From TMED26 sp002694075 (GTDB lineage: Bacteria; Pseudomonadota; Alphaproteobacteria; Thalassobaculales; Thalassobaculaceae), in NCBI GenBank assembly GCA_036160575.1, contig JAYYDT010000081.1, positions 1 to 58,750 on the forward strand: DNA of 58,750 bases, given 5' to 3'. Made by a program: the position numbers and the translations under genes. Shown one piece after another: positions 17,858-24,849 of the stretch. The notes beneath the pieces were generated by a model, which was not told the origin of the DNA, did not search any database, and saw only the letters and a list, made by a program, of their open reading frames with translations. Numbering within the stretch: the stretch's first letter is position 1; each line of letters opens with the position of its first letter.

Positions 17858-17911
17858 GTTTTTGGCCGCGCCAGAGCGACGCGCGGGGCCAAAAACCGCC
17901 GCCGGCGGCGG
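17858..17911 (+). terminator. Two adjacent hairpins downstream of gcvP
   Basis: The arms GTTTTTGGCC (17858-17867) and GGCCAAAAAC (17887-17896) are perfectly complementary, with an inner GCGC/GCGC extension. They are followed without a gap by the palindrome CCGCCGCC/GGCGGCGG at 17896-17911. The first stem is strong, but the T-run lies in its 5' arm and no T-run follows, so it is not a standard intrinsic terminator on the plus strand. It could act as an RNA-stabilising 3' end, a terminator for minus-strand transcription, or a repeat element. Confidence 0.4.
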
Positions 17912-18079
17912 CTCGCTTTCAGGCCCCGGCGGGAAGTCGGCGCCCGCGCCGCGACCGCCTCGGCGCCGCCGGCGACGTAACCGATTCAACTTCCACGAAA
18001 AAAATTTCCCGCCGCAAAATTGGACGAAAGTCTCAAGATATCCACATGAATCTTCCAGGACCCTCTAAATATTGTGTTG

Positions 18080-18132
18080 CCTGGCGATTCTGGATTTGCG
18101 ACTCTTCGCCTGTGGCGAAGGCCAGGGGTCGC
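18080..18132 (+). ncRNA. Candidate structured RNA with a pseudoknot, upstream of ybjN-proC
   Basis: Three helices can form within 53 bases. CCTGGC (18080-18085) pairs with GCCAGG (18121-18126). Inside it CTTCGCC (18104-18110) pairs with GGCGAAG (18114-18120). GCGAC (18098-18102), inside the outer helix, can pair with GTCGC (18128-18132) outside it, which makes a pseudoknot. The element ends in TAAAAGG and lies about 90 bases before the ybjN ATG. The compact layout recalls small riboswitches, but I cannot match it to a named class. The rest of the 419-base gap (17802-18220) holds the hairpins at 17858-17911 and an AT-rich part without a credible gene. Confidence 0.3.
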
Positions 18133-18220
18133 TAAAAGGTAACGGCCACACCACTTATCACTTCGCCGCCAGCGGCCCGACACGGCCGTCCGATGCATCG
18201 CCACTCGAGGGAGGCGCGCC

Positions 18221-18724
18221 ATGTCTTTGACGACGATCACCAGCCGGCAACACACCACCAATCCATTGGATATCGTTGAAGAATTGGTCAGCGCCAATGA
18301 CTGGGCCTTCGAGCGGGCCGCTTTCGACGAACTGGCCGTGGAGATCACCGGCCGCTGGTCGGAATATCGCCTTTTCTTTCTCTGGCAGGAAGACGCCGCG
18401 GCGTTGCATTTCAGTTGCCTTTTCGACCACCGCGTGCCGGACCGCAAGGTCAACGAGGTCAGCCGGCTTTTGGCGCTTATCAACGAAAAACTCTGGCTTG
18501 GCCATTTTGACTTATCGAGCGAAGATGGCACACCGGTGTTCCGCCACAACCTTTTGCTGCGCGGCATCGTCCATCCCAGCGTCGAGCAGATGGAAGATAT
18601 GATCGATTACGCCATGACCGAATGCGAGCGCTTTTTCCCCGCTTTCCAATTTGTCGTCTGGGGCGGTAAGGAGCCGCGCGAGGCCTTGGCGGCGGCGATG
18701 ATCGACGTCGAAGGCGAGGCCTAG
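18221..18724 (+). CDS. YbjN domain-containing protein
   Basis: A 167-residue protein of the YbjN family, small cytosolic proteins resembling type III secretion chaperones in fold. Family features are the N-terminal LDIVEELVSANDWAFER, the central strands of LAVEITGRWSEYRLFFLW, the NEVSRLLALINEKLWLGHF helix and the C-terminal VEQMEDMIDYAMTECERFFP. It starts at an ATG after GAGGGAGGCG and is four bases from proC, a pairing seen in many alphaproteobacteria. The function of the alphaproteobacterial branch is not established. Its cotranscription with proC may indicate a shared, possibly structure-controlled, leader. Confidence 0.87.
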   Translation: MSLTTITSRQHTTNPLDIVEELVSANDWAFERAAFDELAVEITGRWSEYRLFFLWQEDAAALHFSCLFDHRVPDRKVNEVSRLLALINEKLWLGHFDLSSEDGTPVFRHNLLLRGIVHPSVEQMEDMIDYAMTECERFFPAFQFVVWGGKEPREALAAAMIDVEGEA

Positions 18725-18728
18725 ACCC

Positions 18729-19547
18729 ATGACCACATCACTGCTTTTGATTGGCGCCGGCAAAATGGGCGGCGCCATGTTGACCGGCTGGCTGGCCGAT
18801 GGCGCGGCGCCGGGCGGCGTCACCGTGGTCGAACCGGATAGCGCCGCCCGCGAAGCTTGGGCGGACCGGCCCGGGGTCGTCTGCCATGCCAATGTCGACG
18901 ACGTCGCCGAAACATATCGCCCGACGATGGTGGTTCTGGCGGTCAAGCCACAGACGATGGCGACGGCGCTGCCGGCGCTGCGTCGGTTCGCGGGACCGGA
19001 CACCGCCTTTTTGTCGATCGCCGCCGGCACCACCCTGGCGGTGTTCCAACGCTATTTAGGCGACCGGGCGGCGATCATCCGGGCCATGCCCAATACGCCG
19101 GCGGCGGTCGGCCGCGGGATTAGCGCCTATTGTGGCAACGCCGCGGCGAGCGATGCGCAAAAAGACCTGGCCGCCCGTTTGTTGGGCGCCGTCGGGGCGG
19201 TGGTGGCGCTTGACGACGAAAGCCAAATGGACGCCGTGACCGCTGTTTCAGGCAGTGGGCCAGCTTATGTCTTCCATCTGATCGAAGCTCTGGCGGCGGC
19301 TGGCGTCGCCGCCGGCCTGCCCGCCGATTTGGCGACGCGATTGGCCAGCACGACGGTTTCGGGCGCCGGCGAATTGGCCCGCCTGAGCGACGAGGACGCG
19401 TCCCAACTCCGGATCAACGTGACCAGCCCAGGGGGCACCACCCAAGCCGCCTTGGAGGTGTTGATGGATGGGGAAACTGGACTCCCGCCCTTGGTGGCAC
19501 GCGCGGTCGCCGCCGCCAAGGCGCGCGCCGCCGCCTTGGCCGAATAA
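18729..19547 (+). CDS. proC: Pyrroline-5-carboxylate reductase
   Basis: A 272-residue NAD(P)H-dependent enzyme that makes proline from pyrroline-5-carboxylate, the last step of proline synthesis in the cytosol. The Rossmann motif LLIGAGKMGGAML starts at residue 6. The conserved AVKPQTM, IRAMPNTPAAVGRG and the C-terminal signature with SGSGPAYVFHLIEAL and LRINVTSPGGTTQAALEV are all present. Size is standard. It starts four bases after ybjN and is followed by the TetR/COQ9-like gene after 47 bases. Confidence 0.95.
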   Translation: MTTSLLLIGAGKMGGAMLTGWLADGAAPGGVTVVEPDSAAREAWADRPGVVCHANVDDVAETYRPTMVVLAVKPQTMATALPALRRFAGPDTAFLSIAAGTTLAVFQRYLGDRAAIIRAMPNTPAAVGRGISAYCGNAAASDAQKDLAARLLGAVGAVVALDDESQMDAVTAVSGSGPAYVFHLIEALAAAGVAAGLPADLATRLASTTVSGAGELARLSDEDASQLRINVTSPGGTTQAALEVLMDGETGLPPLVARAVAAAKARAAALAE

Positions 19548-19594
19548 TTGGGCGGCGGCTGGGAAATGCGGGCCAAGGCGCCTATATTAAGGGC

Positions 19595-20200
19595 ATGAGT
19601 GGGGACGTCGATATCGGTCCGGACGTGGACGACGCTTTGTTCGCGGCGGCCTTCGAGCTTGCCGCCGAGGGCGGCTGGCGGCGCGCCCGCATGGTCGATA
19701 TCGCCGCTCGAGCGGGCGTGTCGGCGGACCAGGCGAGAGCTCGCTTCCGCTGTAAAATTTCCCTTCTCAATAGCTTCGCCGCGCGCGTCGACGCGGCCGT
19801 CGAAACCGCCGCGGGCGGCGGCGGGGATTTGACGCCGCGCGACCGCTTATTCGATTTACTGATGGCACGTTTCGACGCGATGACGCCCCACCGTGCGGGA
19901 ATCGTCGCCATTTTACGCGCCTTACCGACCATGCCGCTCACCACTATCGCCGGTGGCCCCAACCTGCTGACCGCCATGCGCGCGACCTTGACCCTCGCCG
20001 ACATCGGCCACGACGGCGTGGCCGGGATTCTGCGCACCAAAGGTCTGGCGGCGGTTTATTTGAGCGCCCTGCGCACTTGGCTCGACGATGACAGCGCCGA
20101 TCTGTCGGCGACCATGAAGGCGCTGGATCGCGGGCTCGCCCGCGCCGAGGAAATCGCCCTTTCCATCGGGTTGGCGCGGCCGGCGACTGCCTCGGAATAA
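19595..20200 (+). CDS. TetR/COQ9-like regulator or ubiquinone-type protein
   Basis: A 201-residue helical protein with a TetR-like N-terminus (DDALFAAAFELAAEGGWRRA then MVDIAARAGVSADQARARF), where the second and third helices resemble a helix-turn-helix. The C-terminal half (GLAAVYLSALRTWLDDDS then ADLSATMKALDRGLARAEE) is more like COQ9, the ubiquinone-synthesis protein that shares the TetR fold. I therefore cannot decide between a DNA-binding regulator of the phasin gene and a COQ9-type lipid-binding protein. It ends just before the palindrome and promoter of the phasin gene. The ATG at 19595 gives a normal N-terminus. Confidence 0.65.
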   Translation: MSGDVDIGPDVDDALFAAAFELAAEGGWRRARMVDIAARAGVSADQARARFRCKISLLNSFAARVDAAVETAAGGGGDLTPRDRLFDLLMARFDAMTPHRAGIVAILRALPTMPLTTIAGGPNLLTAMRATLTLADIGHDGVAGILRTKGLAAVYLSALRTWLDDDSADLSATMKALDRGLARAEEIALSIGLARPATASE

Positions 20201-20201
20201 T

Positions 20202-20220
20202 TTTTGTGCGCCGCACAAAA
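20202..20220. promoter_or_regulatory. Palindromic operator candidate upstream of phaP
   Basis: TTTTGTGCG (20202-20210) and CGCACAAAA (20212-20220) are perfect 9-base arms around one base, directly before the -35 box of the phasin promoter. The core reads TGC-GCC-GCA, the TGC-N3-GCA form described for PhaR repressor sites in alphaproteobacteria such as Rhodobacter sphaeroides. It could also serve the adjacent TetR-like protein. Confidence 0.55.
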
Positions 20221-20225
20221 TTTTC

Positions 20226-20254
20226 TTGACCTCCGCGTTGAGGCCCCATATAAC
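20226..20254 (+). promoter_or_regulatory. Sigma-70 promoter of the phasin gene
   Basis: TTGACC at 20226-20231 and TATAAC at 20249-20254 are separated by 17 bases, one of the best promoter matches in the window. It lies between the upstream palindrome (20202-20220) and the downstream TGC-GGC-GCA at 20271-20279, so repressor binding would cover both sides. A strong promoter suits an abundant granule protein. Confidence 0.7.
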
Positions 20255-20270
20255 GGTGCGGAGTTGTTAT

Positions 20271-20279
20271 TGCGGCGCA
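20271..20279. promoter_or_regulatory. Second TGC-N3-GCA element at the phaP promoter
   Basis: TGC-GGC-GCA lies about 17 bases after the -10 box, in the early transcribed region and about 33 bases before the phasin ATG. Alone it is short, but it repeats the core of the 20202-20220 palindrome and of the phaA site at 33556-33576. Confidence 0.4.
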
Positions 20280-20311
20280 CCATCTAAAGCGCCCGTCAGG
20301 GGAGAGAAGAG

Positions 20312-20734
20312 ATGGCTAACACCAACCCGTTTTTTGAGTTCGACGCGCAAAAGCTGATGGCCGACATGAAGATTCCGTCGTTTGACACCACCGCCATGGT
20401 CGACTTCATGCAGCGCAATGTCGAAGCGGTGATCACCGCCAATCAAACCGCCTTCGCCGGCGCCCAAGCGGTCGCCAAACGGCATGGCGAAATCGTGACC
20501 AAGACGATGGAAGACTCGGCCAAGACGGTCCAGGACCTGATGGCCGCCGGCAGCCCGGAAAAGCGCGTTGAAACCCAGACCGCTATTCTGAAGGACGGCT
20601 ATGTCACGGCCATCGCCAACACCAAAGAATTGTCGGACATCATGACGACGTCCGGCGGCGAAGCGCTGGAGATCATCTCCAAGCGTGTGACCGACGGCTT
20701 GGATGAAGTCACCAAGATGGTCGCCACCAAATAA
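20312..20734 (+). CDS. phaP: Phasin family protein
   Basis: A 140-residue phasin that coats polyhydroxyalkanoate granules. It is almost entirely amphipathic helix: MVDFMQRNVEAVITANQTAF, AQAVAKRHGEIVTKTMEDSA and ILKDGYVTAIANTKELSDIM, with AAGSPEKRVETQ between helices, which is the usual phasin_2 layout. The ribosome site is GGGGAGAGAAG. It has its own promoter and an intrinsic terminator, so it is a single-gene unit. The phaA and phaB genes for the polymer's precursor lie elsewhere in the window and share an operator-like motif. No polymer synthase (phaC) is visible here. Confidence 0.88.
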   Translation: MANTNPFFEFDAQKLMADMKIPSFDTTAMVDFMQRNVEAVITANQTAFAGAQAVAKRHGEIVTKTMEDSAKTVQDLMAAGSPEKRVETQTAILKDGYVTAIANTKELSDIMTTSGGEALEIISKRVTDGLDEVTKMVATK

Positions 20735-20761
20735 ACGTCGATCCACGAACGCTTCGAATGG

Positions 20762-20793
20762 CGCCCGGCCCTTGTGGCCGGGCGTTGTTTTTT
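20762..20793 (+). terminator. Intrinsic terminator after phaP
   Basis: CGCCCGGCC (20762-20770) and GGCCGGGCG (20776-20784) form a perfect 9-base-pair stem with the loop CTTGT, followed by TTGTTTTTT. It is a textbook rho-independent terminator and lies 28 bases after the phasin stop. Confidence 0.9.
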
Positions 20794-20861
20794 GGGCTCT
20801 TGTCGTCGCCCCGGCGGACGGCTACGGTCGGCCCGCCGAAGCAACCGGGAAGGCGCCTGCC

Positions 20862-21197
20862 ATGGCCATCACATTCGATGATTTTTTGAAGGTCGATATT
20901 CGGGTTGGCGTCATTCGCCAGGCCGAACCGTTTCCCGAGGCGCGCCGCCCGGCGATTAAGTTATGGGTCGATTTCGGCGACGAGATTGGGGTCAAGAAAA
21001 CGTCGGCGCAGATTACCAAATACTATGACCCCGCCACCCTGCCGGGCCGCCAGGTGATCGCGGTGGTCAATTTCCCGCCCAAACAAATCGGCAAATTCAT
21101 GAGCGAAGTCTTGGTCCTTGGCGTGCCCGATGACGAAAACGAGGTCGTCTTGCTGCGGCCGGACCACGCGGTGCCGACTGGCGGCCGGCTCTACTAA
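20862..21197 (+). CDS. csaA: tRNA-binding domain protein (CsaA-like)
   Basis: A 111-residue single-domain protein with the OB-fold tRNA-binding module also found at the C-terminus of methionyl-tRNA synthetase. Typical parts are FDDFLKVDIRVGVIRQAEPF at the start, KLWVDFG, KKTSAQIT, VIAVVNFPPKQIGKFMSEVL and the terminal LLRPDHAVPTGGRLY. Relatives called CsaA have export chaperone activity in Bacillus, and others bind tRNA. The role in this organism is not known. The ATG at 20862 gives the exact family length. Its end faces the convergent histidine kinase gene, with three bases between. Confidence 0.88.
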   Translation: MAITFDDFLKVDIRVGVIRQAEPFPEARRPAIKLWVDFGDEIGVKKTSAQITKYYDPATLPGRQVIAVVNFPPKQIGKFMSEVLVLGVPDDENEVVLLRPDHAVPTGGRLY

Positions 21198-21200
21198 GCG

Positions 21201-22544
21201 TCACACCGGCAGGCGGATAACCGCCTTCAACCCGCCCATGGGGCTGTTCGCCAAATGCAAATCGCCGCCATGTTCATGGGCGATCGAGCGAGCGATGGTC
21301 AGGCCCAGGCCGGTGCCGCCGGCATGCGGACTGCGCGCGCTATCGAGCCTCACAAAAGGTCGCAGCACATCGGCGCGCCGGTCGACCGGAATGCCGGGAC
21401 CGTCATCCTCCACCGTCAGCTCAACAGTCTCGCTGTCGCCGCTCACACTGAATCGCACCTGGTCGCCATGACGGCAGGCGTTGGTCAACAGATTGGTCAT
21501 GGCGCGCTTCAGGGCGTTGGCGCGGACCGGCAGGATAAATTCCTGTTCGGCCGGCAAGCGCAGGTCGATGGTGTGGCCGGTGCGCGTCTCGGCCTCGACG
21601 ATTTCACTGGCCAAGGCCGCCAGATTGGCCGGACGCACCGACTCGCCCCCCTCGCCTCGGGCGAACGCGAGATAGCCCTCGACCATGTGCTCCATATCGG
21701 CGACGTCGCTTTGCAGCTCATCCAACCCATTGCCGGTGCCCATCATCGCCAAATGCAGTTTCATGCGCGTCAATGGCGTGCGCAGGTCGTGCGAGACACC
21801 GGCCAACATTTCAGTGCGCTCGGTTAGCTGGCGGCGAATACGATCGCGCATTTGACCGAAGGCGACCGCCGCCTGGCGCACCTCGCTGGCGCCCTCAATC
21901 GGCAAGTCACCGCCATCACGGCCGATACCAAAGCTGCGCGCCGCATCGGCCAAGCGGCGGATCGGCCGAATTTGATTGCGCATGAAAACAATCGCCACCG
22001 CGAACAACACCAAGGCGCTGCCGACCATCCAGAGAATAAAGATATAGGTGGTTGAGCTATACAGACGTTTGCGATGGACCAGCACATCCAGCACACCACT
22101 GGCCAATTGCACCTGAACCAGGACCTGGCGGTCCGCTTCGACATTGTCGATGGTATAGCGGCGATTGACCTTGCGGGCCATGGCGTCGCGCATGGTCTCC
22201 TCGACATAATCACGCGGTTCCCGGTCATCGCTCGCCAGTGCCACGCCGGGTTGATAGGTGATCCCAAAATCAAGCAAGGCGGCGGCGTCATCCTGCAGCC
22301 GGGCGACCGAACCGGCCACGTCGGCGGCATCGATTTGGCGCAACACCAGGCCGATGTCGCCGGCCACGCTCCACACCAGGCGGCGGGTCATGGTGTCCCA
22401 ATGGCGCTCATAGAAAATAAACGCGGTCACCGCCTGCATCAGCAACGCCGGCGTGACGATGATCAACAGCGCCCGGCCAAACAAGGTCCGCGGCAACAGA
22501 CGCTTGAACAACCCCGGCTTGGGCGGCGTCACCCGACCGCTCAT
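21201..22544 (-). CDS. Sensor histidine kinase, EnvZ type
   Basis: A 447-residue inner-membrane sensor. Transmembrane segments lie at about residues 23-45 and 165-188 around a 120-residue periplasmic domain, followed by a HAMP linker. The phosphoacceptor is His252 in GVSHDLRTPLTRMK. The ATP-binding domain has NLLTNACRHGD, EDDGPGIP and GGTGLGLTIARSIAHEHGG. It overlaps the response regulator gene by four bases (ATGA), so the pair is translationally coupled. The signal sensed is unknown. Together with the MarR and OmpR-type genes it forms a three-gene operon that resembles the petP-petR region of photosynthetic relatives with a kinase added. Confidence 0.92.
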   Translation of the reverse strand: MSGRVTPPKPGLFKRLLPRTLFGRALLIIVTPALLMQAVTAFIFYERHWDTMTRRLVWSVAGDIGLVLRQIDAADVAGSVARLQDDAAALLDFGITYQPGVALASDDREPRDYVEETMRDAMARKVNRRYTIDNVEADRQVLVQVQLASGVLDVLVHRKRLYSSTTYIFILWMVGSALVLFAVAIVFMRNQIRPIRRLADAARSFGIGRDGGDLPIEGASEVRQAAVAFGQMRDRIRRQLTERTEMLAGVSHDLRTPLTRMKLHLAMMGTGNGLDELQSDVADMEHMVEGYLAFARGEGGESVRPANLAALASEIVEAETRTGHTIDLRLPAEQEFILPVRANALKRAMTNLLTNACRHGDQVRFSVSGDSETVELTVEDDGPGIPVDRRADVLRPFVRLDSARSPHAGGTGLGLTIARSIAHEHGGDLHLANSPMGGLKAVIRLPV

Positions 22545-23245
22545 GGGGCCGACTCCACGCCGTCGATTTGCAGCATATAACCCATGCCACGCACGGTTTG
22601 CAGATAGCGCGGGAATTTGGGATCTCGCTCAATCTTGCGGCGGAGACGCGTGATCTGCACATCGACGGCCCGGCTATTACCGGCCTGGCCATCGCGGGCG
22701 GCCAGTTCGTCACGCGCGATCGGCTGGCCCGGCGCCGCCGCCAATACCGCCAAAAGGCCGCTTTCCGCCTCGGTCAATCGCACCGGCATATCATTTTCCG
22801 TCAACAGCCGATGGCCGGGATCAAACCGAAAAGCGCCGAAGCGAACCACCTCGCCGGCGCCCGGCCCGTCATTCGCCGCGCGGCGCAAAATATTGCCTAA
22901 ACGCAATAATAATTCGCGGGGCTCAAAGGGTTTCACCAAATAATCGTCGACGCCGGATTCCAGCCCCGCGATCCGCTCATCGGGCTCACCCATGGCGGTC
23001 AACAACAGGATCGGGGTGGCGTCATGGGTTCGCAGGTCGCGAGCCAGGCACAAACCATCCTCACCCGGCATCATGCGGTCCAACACCAAGGCGTCGAAAC
23101 GCAGGCCACGCAGGCTGGCGCGCGCCTCGTCGGCGTCGCCTGCGGTCGTCACGTTGTACCCATTGTCGGTCAAAAAACGGTCCAGCAAATCGCGCAGCCG
23201 TTGATCGTCATCGACCACAAGGATATGGGCGGTATCGACGGGCAT
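22541..23245 (-). CDS. OmpR-family response regulator (PetR-like)
   Basis: A 234-residue two-domain regulator. The receiver domain has the acidic pocket VVDDDQ, the phosphorylation site Asp56 in LVLDRMMPGEDG, and Lys105 in DYLVKPFEP. The winged-helix DNA-binding domain ends in VDVQITRLRRKIERDP then LQTVRGMGYML. It starts eight bases after the MarR gene and overlaps the kinase start. PetR of Rhodobacter is the closest named relative I recall, linked with a MarR-type PetP, but the targets here are unknown. Confidence 0.93.
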   Translation of the reverse strand: MPVDTAHILVVDDDQRLRDLLDRFLTDNGYNVTTAGDADEARASLRGLRFDALVLDRMMPGEDGLCLARDLRTHDATPILLLTAMGEPDERIAGLESGVDDYLVKPFEPRELLLRLGNILRRAANDGPGAGEVVRFGAFRFDPGHRLLTENDMPVRLTEAESGLLAVLAAAPGQPIARDELAARDGQAGNSRAVDVQITRLRRKIERDPKFPRYLQTVRGMGYMLQIDGVESAP

Positions 23246-23253
23246 GGCGCGGG

Positions 23254-23766
23254 TTACCTCTTTCCGGGTCCGGGCGGCAAGGCGCTGACCTCGGGGAAGC
23301 GGTGGCGGTCGTCGATGTCGATGATGTCGCGCAGCACCCGGCGAAATCCCTGCACCGCCTCGGCGCCGGCGGCGCGGTAGGCGGCGGCGAAACGTTTGCG
23401 TTGGCGGTCGGTCAGCATCTGCTCCAACTCGACCCCCTTGGCCGTCAATTCCAGCATGCGCTTACGCCGGTCACTTAAACCGGGACGTTGTACGATGTAC
23501 CCTTCCGCCACCAGATGGCTGAGCACACGAGACAGGCTTTGCTTGGTGATCTTCAAAATCGCCAATAACTCACTGACCGTGATCCCCGGATTGCGGCCGA
23601 CGAAATAGACCACCCGGTGATGCGCGCGGCCCAACCCGATGCGGGCCAACATGGCGTCCGGCTCGCCGGTGAAATCACGATAGGCGAAAAACAACATCTC
23701 AATCCCTTGACGCAATTCCTCCTCTCGGAGGAAAAGTGGATTGGCCGGACTTTTTACGTCAGCCAT
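23254..23766 (-). CDS. MarR-family transcriptional regulator (PetP-like)
   Basis: A 170-residue winged-helix regulator of the MarR family. The DNA-binding part shows ITVSELLAILKITKQSLSRV then LSHLVAEGYIVQRPGLSDRR, which is recognition helix plus wing. The N-terminal IGLGRAHHRVVYFVGRNPG and C-terminal LTDRQRKRFAAAYRAAG form the dimer helices. It is the first gene of the MarR-regulator-kinase operon and is divergent from ilvE across a 118-base AT-rich gap. It may control its own promoter there, though I found no clear operator. The ribosome site is AAGGGAAAT. Confidence 0.9.
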   Translation of the reverse strand: MADVKSPANPLFLREEELRQGIEMLFFAYRDFTGEPDAMLARIGLGRAHHRVVYFVGRNPGITVSELLAILKITKQSLSRVLSHLVAEGYIVQRPGLSDRRKRMLELTAKGVELEQMLTDRQRKRFAAAYRAAGAEAVQGFRRVLRDIIDIDDRHRFPEVSALPPGPGKR

Positions 23767-23884
23767 GTTGACATTTCCCTTTTGATTGTTATTAATTGAT
23801 GGCCTAACATGAAATATAATGACCTATAACCCGAGCGCAATGATCGAAAAAACCGCCTTCGGGAATATGGTGGAGGTTTGAACC

Positions 23885-24781
23885 ATGATGACCACATCCT
23901 TCGACGATCGTGACGGAATGATCTGGTACGACGGCGAGATGGTACCGTGGCGCGACGCCAAACTGCATGTGTTGAGCCATGCCCTGCATTATGCCAGTTC
24001 CGTCTTCGAGGGCGAGCGCGTTTATAGCGGACAGATTTTCGAGTCGCGCGCCCATACCGAGCGCCTGCACAAATCGGCGCGGCTGATGGATTTCGAAATC
24101 CCTTACTCGGTTGACGAAATTGAGACCGCCAAACAAGCGGTGATGACCGCGTCGGGTTTGCGCGACGCCTACATTCGCCCGGTGGCCTGGCGCGGCAGCG
24201 AGATGATGGGCGTCTCGGCCCAAGACAACGCCATCCATTTGGCCATCGCCGCCTGGGATTGGCCGTCCTATTTCGACGCCGAGGCCAAGATGAAGGGGAT
24301 TGACCTGCAGATGGCGCCCTGGCGCCGACCGGCCCCGGACATGGCGCCGACCGATGCCAAGGCGGCTGGCCTGTACATGATCTGCACCCTGTCCAAGCAT
24401 AAGGCCGAAAAGGAAGGCTTCCATGATGCCTTGATGCTTGACTACCGCGGGCAGGTGGCCGAGGCGACCGGTGCCAACATCTTTTTCCTGATGGATGATG
24501 ACCGCATTCACACGCCAATCCCGGATTGCTTTCTGGACGGCATCACCCGGCGCACGGTGATCGACCTAGCCAAAGCGCGCGGCTATGAGGTGGTGGAACG
24601 CGCGATCATGCCCGAGGACATGACCAAGGCCCGCGAATGCTTCCTCACCGGCACCGCCGCCGAGGTGACGCCGGTCGGGCGGATCGGCGAGTTGACCTTC
24701 ACGCCCGGCGAGATTTGCCAGACCTTGATGGAAGACTATACCGCGCTGGTCAATAAACCGGCGGCGGCCGCCGCGGAGTAA
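23885..24781 (+). CDS. ilvE: Branched-chain amino acid aminotransferase
   Basis: A 298-residue fold-type IV PLP aminotransferase that makes the last step of valine, leucine and isoleucine synthesis. The PLP lysine is Lys159 in APTDAKAAGLYM. Other marks are SHALHYASSVFEGER near the start, YIRPVAWRG, VAEATGANIFF, GITRRTVIDLAKARGYEV and FLTGTAAEVTPVGRI. The ribosome site is GGAGG. A TATAAT at 23815-23820 in the gap before it is a probable -10 box with only a weak -35. It is not in the ilvBNC cluster, which lies about 13 kb to the right. A D-amino acid transaminase-like variant is less likely given the length and motifs. Confidence 0.92.
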   Translation: MMTTSFDDRDGMIWYDGEMVPWRDAKLHVLSHALHYASSVFEGERVYSGQIFESRAHTERLHKSARLMDFEIPYSVDEIETAKQAVMTASGLRDAYIRPVAWRGSEMMGVSAQDNAIHLAIAAWDWPSYFDAEAKMKGIDLQMAPWRRPAPDMAPTDAKAAGLYMICTLSKHKAEKEGFHDALMLDYRGQVAEATGANIFFLMDDDRIHTPIPDCFLDGITRRTVIDLAKARGYEVVERAIMPEDMTKARECFLTGTAAEVTPVGRIGELTFTPGEICQTLMEDYTALVNKPAAAAAE

Positions 24782-24804
24782 GCGCGCCAACCGGACACGG
24801 CAAA

Positions 24805-24837
24805 CCCCGCGCCGCGCGAGCGACGCGGGGCTTTTTT
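24805..24837 (+). terminator. Intrinsic terminator after ilvE
   Basis: CCCCGCG (24805-24811) and CGCGGGG (24824-24830) form a 7-base-pair stem around a 12-base GC-rich loop, followed by CTTTTTT. It lies between the convergent ends of ilvE and nrdJ and works best for ilvE, because the other direction has only a short T-run. Confidence 0.8.
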
Positions 24838-24849
24838 GTCTGCGTCGCG

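Noticed and set aside
17811..18068. Possible small gene after gcvP
   Set aside because: The product is a Pro/Arg/Ala-rich low-complexity run over palindromic DNA, with no ribosome site.
18080..18132. SAM-II riboswitch
   Set aside because: The tail GCTAAAAGG is similar, but the 5' part lacks the class's conserved U-rich and GCAAGCGCG-type sequence, and the downstream genes do not belong to methionine metabolism.
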